A DNA stretch of 64,000 nucleotides from Chryseobacterium jejuense (GTDB lineage Bacteria > Bacteroidota > Bacteroidia > Flavobacteriales > Weeksellaceae), in contig NZ_JAGIPR010000010.1 in NCBI RefSeq assembly GCF_017877355.1, positions 1 to 64,000 on the forward strand, read 5' to 3'. The notes beneath the pieces are model-generated. The model searched no databases. It had not been told where the DNA came from and saw only the letters and a program-made list of their open reading frames with translations. This document shows positions 54,867 through 63,213 of this stretch, piece after piece. The position numbers and the translations under genes are program-made. Positions within the stretch are counted from its first letter, which is position 1. Every line of letters begins with the position of its first letter.

Positions 54867-55739
54867 TTGGACAAAAACCTCATTCAAAGAACCGTTTCAG
54901 GTCTCGTTTATGTAGCCATTATCATTCTTTGTTCGACTCCGTTAGGGGCGCAACTTATCAACAGCATTCTTCCTGGTCTTATTCAGCAACAGTATCTTTA
55001 CTATGGTTTGATAAGTCTTTTATTGGTAGTAGGAACCTGGGAATGTGTAAAGATCATGAAATTTGGAAAAGGATATGAAAAATGGATCGTGTATCCATTG
55101 GTTATTTTTATATTCTATGTTTTTTCCAAAAGATACTTCCATCATGATTTCTTTTTTGATTTCAGATTGAGTGAGATACTAGCTCTTGCCTTAATTGGTA
55201 TTGCTGTAGTCACTTTATTTAAGTTTCCTAACGAATTATACTTTGACAGCGGAAAATTGATTTTTACGGTCATTTACGTGGCTCTACCGTTCAGTTTTGC
55301 ATTAGGATTACCAAAGTTTTCCAGTTATAGCGATAGTTTCTCTCTGGAAGTTCTTTTCCTTTTTATCCTGATCTGGAGCAGTGATACTTTTGCTTACCTT
55401 GTAGGAAAGTTCTTTGGAAAACATAAGATGGCTCCTAAGATTTCTCCTAAAAAAACATGGGAAGGTTATATAGGAGGAGTTGTTCTTACATTGGTATTGT
55501 CTTATTTTGTAGAGCACTATCAGCCTGAACTGAGAGGAAACTGGATGGTTGTAGGATTTTTAGTGGCAGCTTTTGCTCCACTGGGAGATTTGGTAGAAAG
55601 CCAGCTGAAGAGAAACTTCGGTGTGAAGGACAGTGGAAACATCATTCCAGGACATGGCGGAGTATTAGATAGGCTGGATAGTTTTATTATCTGCGTTCCT
55701 GTCGTATATTTGTACTTTATTTTAGAAAAATTTATTTAG
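54867..55739 (+). CDS. cdsA: Phosphatidate cytidylyltransferase
   Basis: 290 residues, start codon TTG at 54867 (DKNLIQRTVSGLVYVA). Makes CDP-diacylglycerol from phosphatidate and CTP, the branch point of phospholipid synthesis. About eight membrane helices and the family signature near the C-terminus: DLVESQLKRNFGVKDSG, then IIPGHGGVLDRLDSF. KISPKKTWEGYIGG is also typical. It is followed after 4 bases by psd, which acts on the same pathway. Confidence 0.95.
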   Translation: MDKNLIQRTVSGLVYVAIIILCSTPLGAQLINSILPGLIQQQYLYYGLISLLLVVGTWECVKIMKFGKGYEKWIVYPLVIFIFYVFSKRYFHHDFFFDFRLSEILALALIGIAVVTLFKFPNELYFDSGKLIFTVIYVALPFSFALGLPKFSSYSDSFSLEVLFLFILIWSSDTFAYLVGKFFGKHKMAPKISPKKTWEGYIGGVVLTLVLSYFVEHYQPELRGNWMVVGFLVAAFAPLGDLVESQLKRNFGVKDSGNIIPGHGGVLDRLDSFIICVPVVYLYFILEKFI

Positions 55740-55743
55740 TCTC

Positions 55744-56400
55744 ATGAAATTGCATAGAGAATCAAAAGGAACGATTACGGTAGCAACAATACTTTTTTTT
55801 GTATTGGGAGCTTTAGCCATCTATTTCCTTAAAATATGGTCTTTGTTGATCATCATACCTTTGTTGGTAATTTACAGCCTTATATTCTGGTTTTTCAGAG
55901 TTCCTAGCCGTAGTATTCTTGATCACAGAGAGAATGTAATAGCGCCGGTTGACGGAAAAGTAGTAATGATCAAAGAAGTGGAAGAAAATGAATTCATTAA
56001 AGGAAAGGCCATTCAGGTTTCCATCTTCATGTCTCCATTGAACGTACACATCTGTAGATACCCGGTAACCGGAAAAGTGATCTATAAGAAATACCATCCT
56101 GGAAAATACCTTGTAGCATGGCATGAAAAGTCATCTACAGAGAATGAAAGAACAACAGTAGCTATTGAAACTGAAACCAACCACAAAGTAGTTTTCAGAC
56201 AGATCGCAGGATACGTAGCCAGAAGGATCGTGTTCTACTGTAATGAAGGAGATCAGGCGAAAGCCGGGCATGAGTTCGGATTTATCAAATTCGGATCAAG
56301 AATGGATGTATTCCTGCCTTTGGATACTGAAATCATCTGTAAGATCGGAGACATTACCAAAGGAGGTTTAGATGTTATTGCAAAACTTAAACAAAATTAG
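55744..56400 (+). CDS. psd: Phosphatidylserine decarboxylase family protein
   Basis: 218 residues, two N-terminal membrane helices, then a decarboxylase domain with VIAPVDGKVVMI, FMSPLNVHICRYPV and GHEFGFIKFGSRMDVFLP. Self-cleavage between Gly184 and Ser185 would produce the pyruvoyl group. The FGSR motif is that of the short archaeal/Bacteroidota type, not LGST. Forms phosphatidylethanolamine. Last gene of the unit, followed by a terminator. Confidence 0.93.
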   Translation: MKLHRESKGTITVATILFFVLGALAIYFLKIWSLLIIIPLLVIYSLIFWFFRVPSRSILDHRENVIAPVDGKVVMIKEVEENEFIKGKAIQVSIFMSPLNVHICRYPVTGKVIYKKYHPGKYLVAWHEKSSTENERTTVAIETETNHKVVFRQIAGYVARRIVFYCNEGDQAKAGHEFGFIKFGSRMDVFLPLDTEIICKIGDITKGGLDVIAKLKQN

Positions 56401-56420
56401 TTTATAACTGTTACATAATA

Positions 56421-56457
56421 AAAAGGAGAAAATCTTAAATGGTTTTCTCCTTTTTTA
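56421..56457 (+). terminator. Terminator after psd
   Basis: Stem AAAAGGAGAAAA/TTTTCTCCTTTT with a 10-base loop and T-run. Confidence 0.92.
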
Positions 56458-56489
56458 TTTCAACTGTTTAGGTTAAATGAAAGAAAAAC

Positions 56490-56527
56490 ATTTTGTGAGT
56501 TTTTCTACTCATGAGTGGCATTGCGTA
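56490..56527 (+). promoter_or_regulatory. 38-bp ACTCATGAGT element, copy 1
   Basis: ATTTTGTGAG, then the palindrome ACTCATGAGT (56507-56516), then ATTGCGTA (56520-56527). It matches copy 2 at 33 of 38 positions with no gaps. A second palindrome, TACCATATCGTATGGTA, follows at 56526-56542. It lies upstream of the HTH gene pair; a TAATTTTG box is at 56581-56588. Confidence 0.8.
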
Positions 56528-56542
56528 CCATATCGTATGGTA
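56526..56542. promoter_or_regulatory. Inverted repeat TACCATA-TCG-TATGGTA
   Basis: Perfect 7-bp arms, overlapping the end of the 38-bp element by two bases. Candidate operator for a dimeric DNA-binding protein; absent after copy 2. Confidence 0.5.
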
Positions 56543-56637
56543 TTTATAAGATCTACTTAATATTTTGGCTTCTTAAAATATAATTTTGTTAGAGGATTAA
56601 GAGAATCTAAAATGTATTACATAAAAAACTGTTGAAA

Positions 56638-57045
56638 ATGAATTTAAAAGAAATCCATATTGGTACACTGTTACAAATTCGAATGGAAGAACTTCAGATC
56701 TCTACAGAAAGAGCAACCAAATTTTTAAAATGCGATGAAGCTGATATAAAAAAGATGTATCAACAAAGCAGTATTGATACTCATCTTTTGCTCAGATGGT
56801 GTAAGCTTTTAAAATATGATTATTTTAGATTATTCACTGGATATTTAGTTCTTTATGCGCCGCCTACTAATATGTCTGCATCGGAAAAAAGCAATCTTCC
56901 TATATTCAAAAAAAACATATATACTAAAGAAATCAAAAGTTTTATACTTGATAAAATCTTTACAAATAAAATGACTACCCAGGAAGTAATTATTAAATAT
57001 AGAATACCTAAAACAACATTATACAGATGGATCAAAAAAGTATAG
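56638..57045 (+). CDS. Small helix-turn-helix protein A of an overlapping pair
   Basis: 135 residues from the ATG at 56638 (NLKEIHIGTLLQIRMEEL); a TTG two codons earlier is possible. An N-terminal Xre/Cro-like helical region (QISTERATKFLKCDEADIKK) is followed by LLLRWCKLLKYDYFRLFTGYLVLYAPP, and the protein ends in a transposase-like HTH (TTQEVIIKYRIPKTTLYRWI). It ends just after the recognition helix, with no catalytic domain. Similar pairs seem frequent in Chryseobacterium, from memory. Gene B starts inside it. Confidence 0.72.
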   Translation: MNLKEIHIGTLLQIRMEELQISTERATKFLKCDEADIKKMYQQSSIDTHLLLRWCKLLKYDYFRLFTGYLVLYAPPTNMSASEKSNLPIFKKNIYTKEIKSFILDKIFTNKMTTQEVIIKYRIPKTTLYRWIKKV

Positions 57046-57380
57046 AAAGAAATAGATATCCGGATTATAAGAAAATATATACTGATATTATTATCGAAAG
57101 GTTTCCTGACAAAAAAAATGATTTGCAAATCCGTGATAAAATTAACTGTATTCAAACCACATTGGATATTCTTAGCCTCAATACGCTAATCTTTGGTGAA
57201 GAAGAACTATTGAATGAAATTGATAATCAAAAACTTCGTTCTTATGATGAAAACTCTATTGTAAAGATTCTTGATTATCAAAGGAAGAACCAGCTTAGTA
57301 ATACAGCTACTGCACTTCATTTTAGGATGAGCCGAAATACAGTGGCAAAATGGAAGATTATCTATAAATATAAAATTTAA
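57027..57380 (+). CDS. Small helix-turn-helix protein B of an overlapping pair
   Basis: 117 residues, starting 19 bases before the stop of gene A in the -1 frame, so translation is probably coupled. A run of six A (57034-57039) lies in the overlap and could allow -1 slippage to a fused A-B protein, as in IS3 orfAB. The body is charged and helical (DYKKIYTDIIIERFPDKK). The C-terminus is again an HTH (LSNTATALHFRMSRNTVAKW) ending right after the recognition helix. No transposase core is present. Regulation is more likely than transposition. Confidence 0.7.
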   Translation: MDQKSIERNRYPDYKKIYTDIIIERFPDKKNDLQIRDKINCIQTTLDILSLNTLIFGEEELLNEIDNQKLRSYDENSIVKILDYQRKNQLSNTATALHFRMSRNTVAKWKIIYKYKI

Positions 57381-57519
57381 GGTATTTTTATTTCAAAATG
57401 TATAAACTGATAAGTTTTTTACACAGATTTTTATTTTTTTATATATTTAAATATGCAAAACCCTAGTTGTGCGATTGATTAAAATTGATCATTGAGCTTT
57501 TGTAATAGAGATTTAGAAT

Positions 57520-58512
57520 ATGATAAAAAAAATACTTTCCAAAATAATGACTTACAGTTTTGAGAAGACTGGTAATGATTTTGAGCATCAGTTTTTAGCA
57601 CTTATCAATCGTTACCTTTTGTTTCTTTTTTTCTTAGATTTGTTTTATTCAGTATTTATTATTCTATTCTTTGGAGATATTATTATTTCTATAGGTCTTA
57701 TCATGATTACTTTTTTATGGTTGTTTCTGATAATGATTGAAGGAAAGATAGCACGATTCGGGAATGTTTTGAAAAAAATTATTGCCCTTGTATTTATCAT
57801 CCTCACCTTAATAGTTAGTTTTTTTTATGTATTCAGCGGGAAAGGTGCAGGCGTTGAATATTTTTATTTTTCACTTCTATTTGCTATTCCTTTCTTTTTT
57901 AATTATAAGGAAGATTATTTTTTTATATTTCTAATTGTAACATTCATAACAATCAATTTTATTGGTTCTATGTATTTTGAAATAGACTTTCTACCTAAAA
58001 GTAAGTTTATTAAACAGGAAGATTTTAAAGTGATAAAGCTTCTTAATATCCTTTTTGTGATTACTACATTTATAATTGACATTTATTTTATTTCACAAAA
58101 GAATAACCTTATCTATGGTCTGATGAAAGAAACCGAGATTAAGGATAGTACCATTGGAGCTCTTCAGAAAGTGAATCATGAATTGATGAAACAACAGATC
58201 ATTACTAATAATTTGACAGAAGATAATATAACAGAAATTATAGAACTTGCCGAAAATGATTCTCCATTTTTTTTTGAAAAATTTCAGCTGTATTTTCCTG
58301 ATTTCATTCCCAACATCTTAAATATTAATTCTAATCTTATATATTCTGAATTATATATCTGTGCTTTAATGAGGCTGAATTTTGATACCAAAAAAATAGC
58401 GTCATGTATAAACTGTAGTGTAAGAGCTGTAGAGAGTCGGAAATACAGAATTCGTAAAAAATTAGGAATTAGTTCCGATATTAATATTAATAACTTTATC
58501 CTTAAAATATAG
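57520..58512 (+). CDS. Membrane-anchored LuxR-type regulator
   Basis: 330 residues. About six hydrophobic helices occupy residues 30-195 (for example YLLFLFFLDLFYSVFIILFF, IIALVFIILTLIVSFFYVF, LNILFVITTFIIDIYFI), followed by a cytosolic linker with coiled-coil-like ALQKVNHELMKQ and a C-terminal LuxR/sigma-r4-like HTH (LYICALMRLNFDTKKIASCI, then SVRAVESRKYRIRKKLGI). It lacks a receiver or kinase domain, so it would sense at or in the membrane and bind DNA directly. It is placed between the two copies of the ACTCATGAGT element, making it a candidate reader of them. Confidence 0.78.
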   Translation: MIKKILSKIMTYSFEKTGNDFEHQFLALINRYLLFLFFLDLFYSVFIILFFGDIIISIGLIMITFLWLFLIMIEGKIARFGNVLKKIIALVFIILTLIVSFFYVFSGKGAGVEYFYFSLLFAIPFFFNYKEDYFFIFLIVTFITINFIGSMYFEIDFLPKSKFIKQEDFKVIKLLNILFVITTFIIDIYFISQKNNLIYGLMKETEIKDSTIGALQKVNHELMKQQIITNNLTEDNITEIIELAENDSPFFFEKFQLYFPDFIPNILNINSNLIYSELYICALMRLNFDTKKIASCINCSVRAVESRKYRIRKKLGISSDININNFILKI

Positions 58513-58524
58513 TATTATCCTAAT

Positions 58525-58562
58525 ATTTTGCGAGTTTTAATACTCATGAGTAGTATTGCGTA
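58525..58562 (+). promoter_or_regulatory. 38-bp ACTCATGAGT element, copy 2
   Basis: ATTTTGCGAG, palindrome TACTCATGAGTA (58541-58552), ATTGCGTA (58555-58562), with the same spacing as copy 1. It ends 11 bases upstream of the -33 of a good promoter for the next gene, the position expected for an activator site. Confidence 0.82.
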
Positions 58563-58573
58563 TGAATATTTTT

Positions 58574-58602
58574 TTGTTATAGGAATTTATTTGATATTTT
58601 TG
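58574..58602 (+). promoter_or_regulatory. Promoter of the secreted protein gene
   Basis: TTG (58574-58576), 18 bases, TATTTTTG (58595-58602). Fits the Bacteroidota -33/-7 consensus. The predicted leader is about 95 bases. Confidence 0.65.
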
Positions 58603-58704
58603 CTTATATGATATGTTTTATTTAATTTTATGATAAATATATTGTCATAATTGGTTTTCACTATTTAATGAATAATTTTAGAACAAATAAAAATTGAATA
58701 CACT

Positions 58705-59493
58705 ATGAAAAAAAATGGAATAGTTCCCATGATATTTTTATCATGTAGTAGCATTGCTTTTGGTCAGACTATAACGGCCGGAAGCGTAGGGATTGGAATA
58801 ACCGAGCCAAAATCTACCCTTCATATTGAAGGTAAAGCAGGATCTGCCTCAGTCCCTGATGGGTTAACGGTACCTAGACTAACCAGAGCACAACTTTCAG
58901 CAAAAAACAACGTTTACACTAGTGACCAAAATGGTACACTTGTTTTTGTTACAACATTGGACGGTGCTGCTATAGATAAAGTGGTAAATGTGACATCAGT
59001 GGGACTATATTTCTATGATGCACCAACAAATAAATGGTACAACGTGCGATATTCTTCTTTTGGCGTTGTAGAAAGTCTTAAAGTAATTACAGGTACCTAT
59101 TCACCTGCAGCTCCTTATGTGGTACAACCTGATGATTATATTTTGCTATTGAGGTTTTCTACAGCTTCGACAGGAGGAAATTCTACAGCTAATATTAATA
59201 ATACAGCTCCTTTTATTAATACTACTTCAAATTTACAATTGCCAGATCCGACAACTTGCCCAGGCAGGGTTTTGCACTTTATTAATGATAGTGATAGATT
59301 TGGAACAAATACAGGAGCTAACGTTTATACAAATTATCCCATGATTAGCAACGGTTCTGGTTCCGAACCTAATGCGTATAATATAAGAAGTAATAATAAT
59401 AACTATCAGATTCTGTATGGATTGAATTATTCGCAGTGGAAAATCATAAGTGATGGAACACGATGGATAAGCTTACAGGTAGTTATTGTTTAA
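58705..59493 (+). CDS. Secreted VGIG-repeat-type surface protein
   Basis: 262 residues with signal peptide (PMIFLSCSSIAFGQ). The start TITAGSVGIGITEPKSTLHI and then LTVPRLTRAQLSAKNNVYTS, GTLVFVT and GLYFYDAPTNKWYNV follow the pattern of flavobacterial proteins with a phage-tail-spike-like head region. The C-terminal half is Asn/Thr-rich and beta-like (TTCPGRVLHFINDSDRFG, YSQWKIISDGTRWISL). No T9SS sorting domain is evident. Under a promoter with the ACTCATGAGT element, so it is probably the output of the adjacent regulators. Function unknown. Confidence 0.75.
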   Translation: MKKNGIVPMIFLSCSSIAFGQTITAGSVGIGITEPKSTLHIEGKAGSASVPDGLTVPRLTRAQLSAKNNVYTSDQNGTLVFVTTLDGAAIDKVVNVTSVGLYFYDAPTNKWYNVRYSSFGVVESLKVITGTYSPAAPYVVQPDDYILLLRFSTASTGGNSTANINNTAPFINTTSNLQLPDPTTCPGRVLHFINDSDRFGTNTGANVYTNYPMISNGSGSEPNAYNIRSNNNNYQILYGLNYSQWKIISDGTRWISLQVVIV

Positions 59494-59671
59494 GTTATAT
59501 TGTATTTAGGCCTGAAATAGAAAATTGATAATAGATAATAGATTTATCAACCTTAAAAACACTGATGATATAGAAATATAACATTGGTGTTTTTTTACAA
59601 TTACAAACAGATGAATTTAAGTAATGTATTCCATATTTTTTTGGATCAAATCATGAAAAAAGAAAATAGAT

Positions 59672-60022
59672 TTATCCTTTAATATACGGTTTTACTTCAT
59701 CCAGTAAGCTCAATATGAATTCTACTGGTAAATCCTCTTCCACATCAATTAAAAGAATCTTAAACTTCTTCCTTCCATCTTGTGTAAGTTCCGGATAATC
59801 CAGCTTATCACCATGATAAAAACTCAGGTAGTGTTTTTTATATTTTTTGCTGTAATAAAAATAGCACAGCATTTTCTTTTTGTATTTGATGAAGGGAAGT
59901 CCAAAGCTGAAGGTTTCTGTAATATTTTCAGGATCTGAAGCCAGAATGGTTTCCCGTAAAAAAAGAAGAGTACTTCTTTCAGGCTCTTCGATTCTGTAGA
60001 AATACTCTTGTATAGGATTCAT
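59672..60022 (-). CDS. DUF1801 domain protein
   Basis: 116 residues, small and soluble: IQEYFYRIEEPERSTLLFLR, TETFSFGLPFIKYKKKMLCYFYY, HYLSFYHGDKLDYPEL. This is the pattern of the DUF1801/YdhG-like fold, a small alpha-beta domain of unknown role. It starts 22 bases after the ABC transporter stop and is probably co-transcribed with it. Confidence 0.82.
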   Translation of the reverse strand: MNPIQEYFYRIEEPERSTLLFLRETILASDPENITETFSFGLPFIKYKKKMLCYFYYSKKYKKHYLSFYHGDKLDYPELTQDGRKKFKILLIDVEEDLPVEFILSLLDEVKPYIKG

Positions 60023-60044
60023 TTTTATAATGATTTAAAAATAA

Positions 60045-61883
60045 TTAGTCAAAGTTTTGAAGTTCAACCAGTTTGTTGTACATGCCTTTTTTAGCAATAA
60101 GGTCATGGTGGGTTCCCTGTTCTACGATGGTTCCTTTTTCCATGACTACAATCCAGTCTGCTTTTTGGATGGTTGAAAGTCTATGGGCAATCACAAGTGA
60201 AGTTCTATTCTCCATCATTTTTTCCAAGGCGTCCTGTACAAATCTTTCAGACTCTGTATCTAACGCTGAAGTGGCTTCATCCAGGATCATAATCGGTGGA
60301 TTTTTCAATACAGCTCTTGCAATGGAAACCCTTTGTTTCTGGCCTCCGGAAAGTTTATTTCCATCATCTCCAATATTGGTATCATACCCTTCAGAAAGTC
60401 CCGTAATGAATGCATCTGCATTAGCGATTTTCGCCGCTGCAATCACTTCTTCTCTGGTAGCATCAGGTTTACCCATCAGGATATTATTGTAAACAGAGTC
60501 GTTAAACAATACAGATTCCTGAGTTACCATTCCCAGAAGCTGGCGGTATTCCTGCAATTTTAAATGTTTAATGTCTACACCATCAATAAGAATTTGTCCT
60601 TCAGAAACATCATAGAATCTTGCTAAAAGGTTAGCAATAGTAGTTTTTCCGCTACCACTCTGTCCTACCAATGCAACAGTTTTCCCTTTAGGAATCGTTA
60701 AATCAAAGTTTTTAAGAATCAGATTGGCTTTATCATAGTAGAATCCAATATTTTTGAACTCAATATTTCTGTTAAGGGTTGAAATAGAAACCGGCTCAGC
60801 AATTTCTTCAATTTTTACATCAGCATCAAGGATTTCCAATACTCTTTTCAAAGAAGCTTCACCTTTTTGTACATTGGAAATGGATGTTGATAAGGTTTTT
60901 GCCGGAGGTAAGATCTGGAAGAACATTCCTAAGAATACCAGAAAACCTGCAGGAGATAAACTTTGGTCAACAATAATTTGTTTTCCTCCATACCATGCAA
61001 TAATCAAGAAGGTAATAGAACCTAGAAATTCACTCATTGGCGATGCTAATTCTTTCTTTCTTCCCAAACTCATTGAGCTTGAAATCCATCTTCCCATAGA
61101 TTGCATAAAACGGTTATCCATGATCTTCTCAGCATTAAATATCTTGATAACTTTTGAAGATTTCAGTGTTTCATCTACAATAGAAAAAATAGTTCCCAAT
61201 TCATGCTGTGCTTCATGAGAGTCTTTTTTAAGACTTTTCCCAATCAGGGCGATCATTGTTCCCATTACAGGCAGTACCAGTAATGAGAAAAGAGTCATTT
61301 CTGGGCTTACAATAAATAAAGAGATCAAAGTACTGATCAACATAAAAGGAGCATTGATTAGCTCAACTAAGCTACCTAGAATGTTTCCTTCAACTTCTCC
61401 CACATCATTAGACATACGGGACATCATATCTCCTTTTCTGCTTTCTGTAAAAAATGAAACAGGCAGTGATAGTATTTTTCTATACATTGCACCACGTAGA
61501 TCTTTGGTAACGCCTACACGGTAATTGATCAAAAGTAATGCTCCTAAATATCTGAAAATATTTCTTAAAAGGAACATAAAGGCTGTAATGATACACAACC
61601 AGGCAAGAACTTTCAGAGAACCATGCTCAGCAACTAAAGATTGTATATAGTAAGTGGAATATTCTTTTGCATAAGAGAAGAAATTTATGATCTCACCGGA
61701 ATAAACAGGTTCTGTCTCTTGTTTTTCTGATCCGATAGTGCCGAAAAGCATTCCTAAAACCGGTAAAATAGTCCCCAGGGAAGCAATCTGAAATAAAGAA
61801 TATAGAATATTGAAAAATAAACTTCCGTAGATATATTTTTGATGAGGCTTAGCGAACCTCAGAATTTTTTTATACTCATTCAT
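60045..61883 (-). CDS. MsbA-like ABC exporter (fused permease and ATPase)
   Basis: 612 residues. Six membrane helices (about 18-325) form an ABC type I exporter domain with EAQHELGTIFSIVDETLKSS in the coupling region. The nucleotide-binding domain has Walker A GQSGSGKT, Q-loop VTQESVLFND, signature LSGGQKQR, Walker B IMILDEAT and H-loop IAHRL. It would act as a homodimer. MsbA-like lipid export is the default guess; drug or peptide export is possible. No dedicated substrate genes are adjacent. Confidence 0.92.
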   Translation of the reverse strand: MNEYKKILRFAKPHQKYIYGSLFFNILYSLFQIASLGTILPVLGMLFGTIGSEKQETEPVYSGEIINFFSYAKEYSTYYIQSLVAEHGSLKVLAWLCIITAFMFLLRNIFRYLGALLLINYRVGVTKDLRGAMYRKILSLPVSFFTESRKGDMMSRMSNDVGEVEGNILGSLVELINAPFMLISTLISLFIVSPEMTLFSLLVLPVMGTMIALIGKSLKKDSHEAQHELGTIFSIVDETLKSSKVIKIFNAEKIMDNRFMQSMGRWISSSMSLGRKKELASPMSEFLGSITFLIIAWYGGKQIIVDQSLSPAGFLVFLGMFFQILPPAKTLSTSISNVQKGEASLKRVLEILDADVKIEEIAEPVSISTLNRNIEFKNIGFYYDKANLILKNFDLTIPKGKTVALVGQSGSGKTTIANLLARFYDVSEGQILIDGVDIKHLKLQEYRQLLGMVTQESVLFNDSVYNNILMGKPDATREEVIAAAKIANADAFITGLSEGYDTNIGDDGNKLSGGQKQRVSIARAVLKNPPIMILDEATSALDTESERFVQDALEKMMENRTSLVIAHRLSTIQKADWIVVMEKGTIVEQGTHHDLIAKKGMYNKLVELQNFD

Positions 61884-62076
61884 TCAATGAAAAATTTGGA
61901 TAGCAAAATTACGTAAAATTAGAAGATAAGACGTTCTTAATCCTGTTTTACTTTAATTGATAAGTTTCAAAATGAAGGTTTTTGTTACAACATGCTGAAA
62001 TAAAGTGGAAAAGAAGTGCAAAACACTACAAATTTGAAGAATAAAGACATCAGAATTTCAGATAAAGTCAAAATAA

Positions 62077-62095
62077 AACCGCCAAATAGGCGGTT
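62077..62095 (-). terminator. Terminator after the M28 peptidase
   Basis: Stem AACCGCC/GGCGGTT with a 5-base loop. On the minus strand TTTTATTTTG follows. It lies 20 bases past the stop codon. Confidence 0.88.
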
Positions 62096-62114
62096 GTTGT
62101 ATGAAGGTCAAAAA

Positions 62115-63038
62115 TTAATTGAATTTTACCTGATCGTTATATTGGGGAGCAAAATTTTTAGGATCTAGTTTCTCCAATGTCTTTCCAAAATTATTGATGA
62201 TTTGGGTCATATTATCTACATCCACAATGTTGATGTCATCATTTACGTGGTGATAGTGAGTTGCTTTAGTCATATCAACCGTTGAAAATGAATGAGCAAT
62301 GATTTTCTTTTTTACAAAGCTGACATTATCTGAACGATAGAAGAGTTGCTGCTTTGCATACGGATCAGTATTGATTTTTAAACCATTTACAGCATATGTA
62401 TTGAAGAGTTCATCAAGATCCGAAAAGCCGTCTCCAGTCATATATAATGCATTTTTTCCCCATTGTGATTCTGTGGCAACCATTTCAAAATTGAAAAGAG
62501 CCGTCATGTTTTTGTATATTTTGTCAAGATTTTTATCCTCAGAGATAGCTTTTGACCCAAGCATTCCTTTTTCTTCTCCATTGAAAGCCATGAAAGCCAT
62601 AGAAAACTCAGGATCTTTATCTTTGAAATAATCTGCGATGCCTACTAATGTGGTAATTCCGCTGGCATCATCATCAGCGCCATTATAAATATTGTCACCA
62701 CTTTTTTTGTTGGTTCCGATATGGTCAAAATGTCCTGAAAATCCGAGAGTTTTATCAGATTTACCTTTTTTTATACCACAAACATTATAAACTGTTTTAC
62801 CATTATAGTCAAAAGGAATCAGGTACGAATTTCCTGTACAGTATTTAAGATTATTTTCTTTAAAAAGAGTGGCAATATAATTAGCTGCATTTTCATTTTC
62901 AGGAGTTCCGATTTCACGGCCTTTCATCTCATCAGAGGCCAAAGTGGAAATAACGGTTTTTACCCTTTCTTTTGAAATTTCCTGTGCAAAAACAGATATA
63001 GAGAATAGTGATAAAGTAAGATACGTTAGCTTTTTCAT
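62115..63038 (-). CDS. Secreted M28 family zinc peptidase
   Basis: 307 residues with signal peptide (LTYLTLSLFSISVFAQ). The two-zinc active site is visible: GFSGHFDHIG (first His and Asp), GADDDASG (bridging Asp), NGEEKGMLGS (catalytic Glu and ligand Glu), and THYHHVNDD (last His). M28 enzymes are aminopeptidases or carboxypeptidases working on short peptides; the exact specificity is not predictable. An early NENAANYIATLF helix is typical. Likely periplasmic or secreted. Monocistronic. Confidence 0.91.
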   Translation of the reverse strand: MKKLTYLTLSLFSISVFAQEISKERVKTVISTLASDEMKGREIGTPENENAANYIATLFKENNLKYCTGNSYLIPFDYNGKTVYNVCGIKKGKSDKTLGFSGHFDHIGTNKKSGDNIYNGADDDASGITTLVGIADYFKDKDPEFSMAFMAFNGEEKGMLGSKAISEDKNLDKIYKNMTALFNFEMVATESQWGKNALYMTGDGFSDLDELFNTYAVNGLKINTDPYAKQQLFYRSDNVSFVKKKIIAHSFSTVDMTKATHYHHVNDDINIVDVDNMTQIINNFGKTLEKLDPKNFAPQYNDQVKFN

Positions 63039-63166
63039 AGTTTTTAATTAAAAGTTATTGGATCTGTCGTCTTTTTTATTAAAATGTTGCAGGGAAGTTA
63101 CATAAATTAATTCATCTGAGTAGATTACTGTTTGGAATAGCAGAATACAAATGGGTACAAATAAAA

Positions 63167-63189
63167 AACAGCTCCTAAAAGGAACTGTT
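63167..63189 (-). terminator. Terminator after the DUF4293 gene
   Basis: Imperfect stem AACAGCTCCT/AGGAACTGTT (one mismatch), with a T-run on the minus strand. Confidence 0.75.
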
Positions 63190-63213
63190 CTCACTCAAAA
63201 AATCGTTGTAAGG

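Noticed and set aside
56638..57380. Intact IS3-like insertion sequence
   Set aside because: Both proteins end after an HTH; there is no DDE catalytic domain and no terminal inverted repeats were seen.
60073..61218. Open frames of 139 and 154 codons opposite the ABC exporter
   Set aside because: Antisense to Walker and signature motifs of the transporter; composition is that of a reverse-complemented coding strand.
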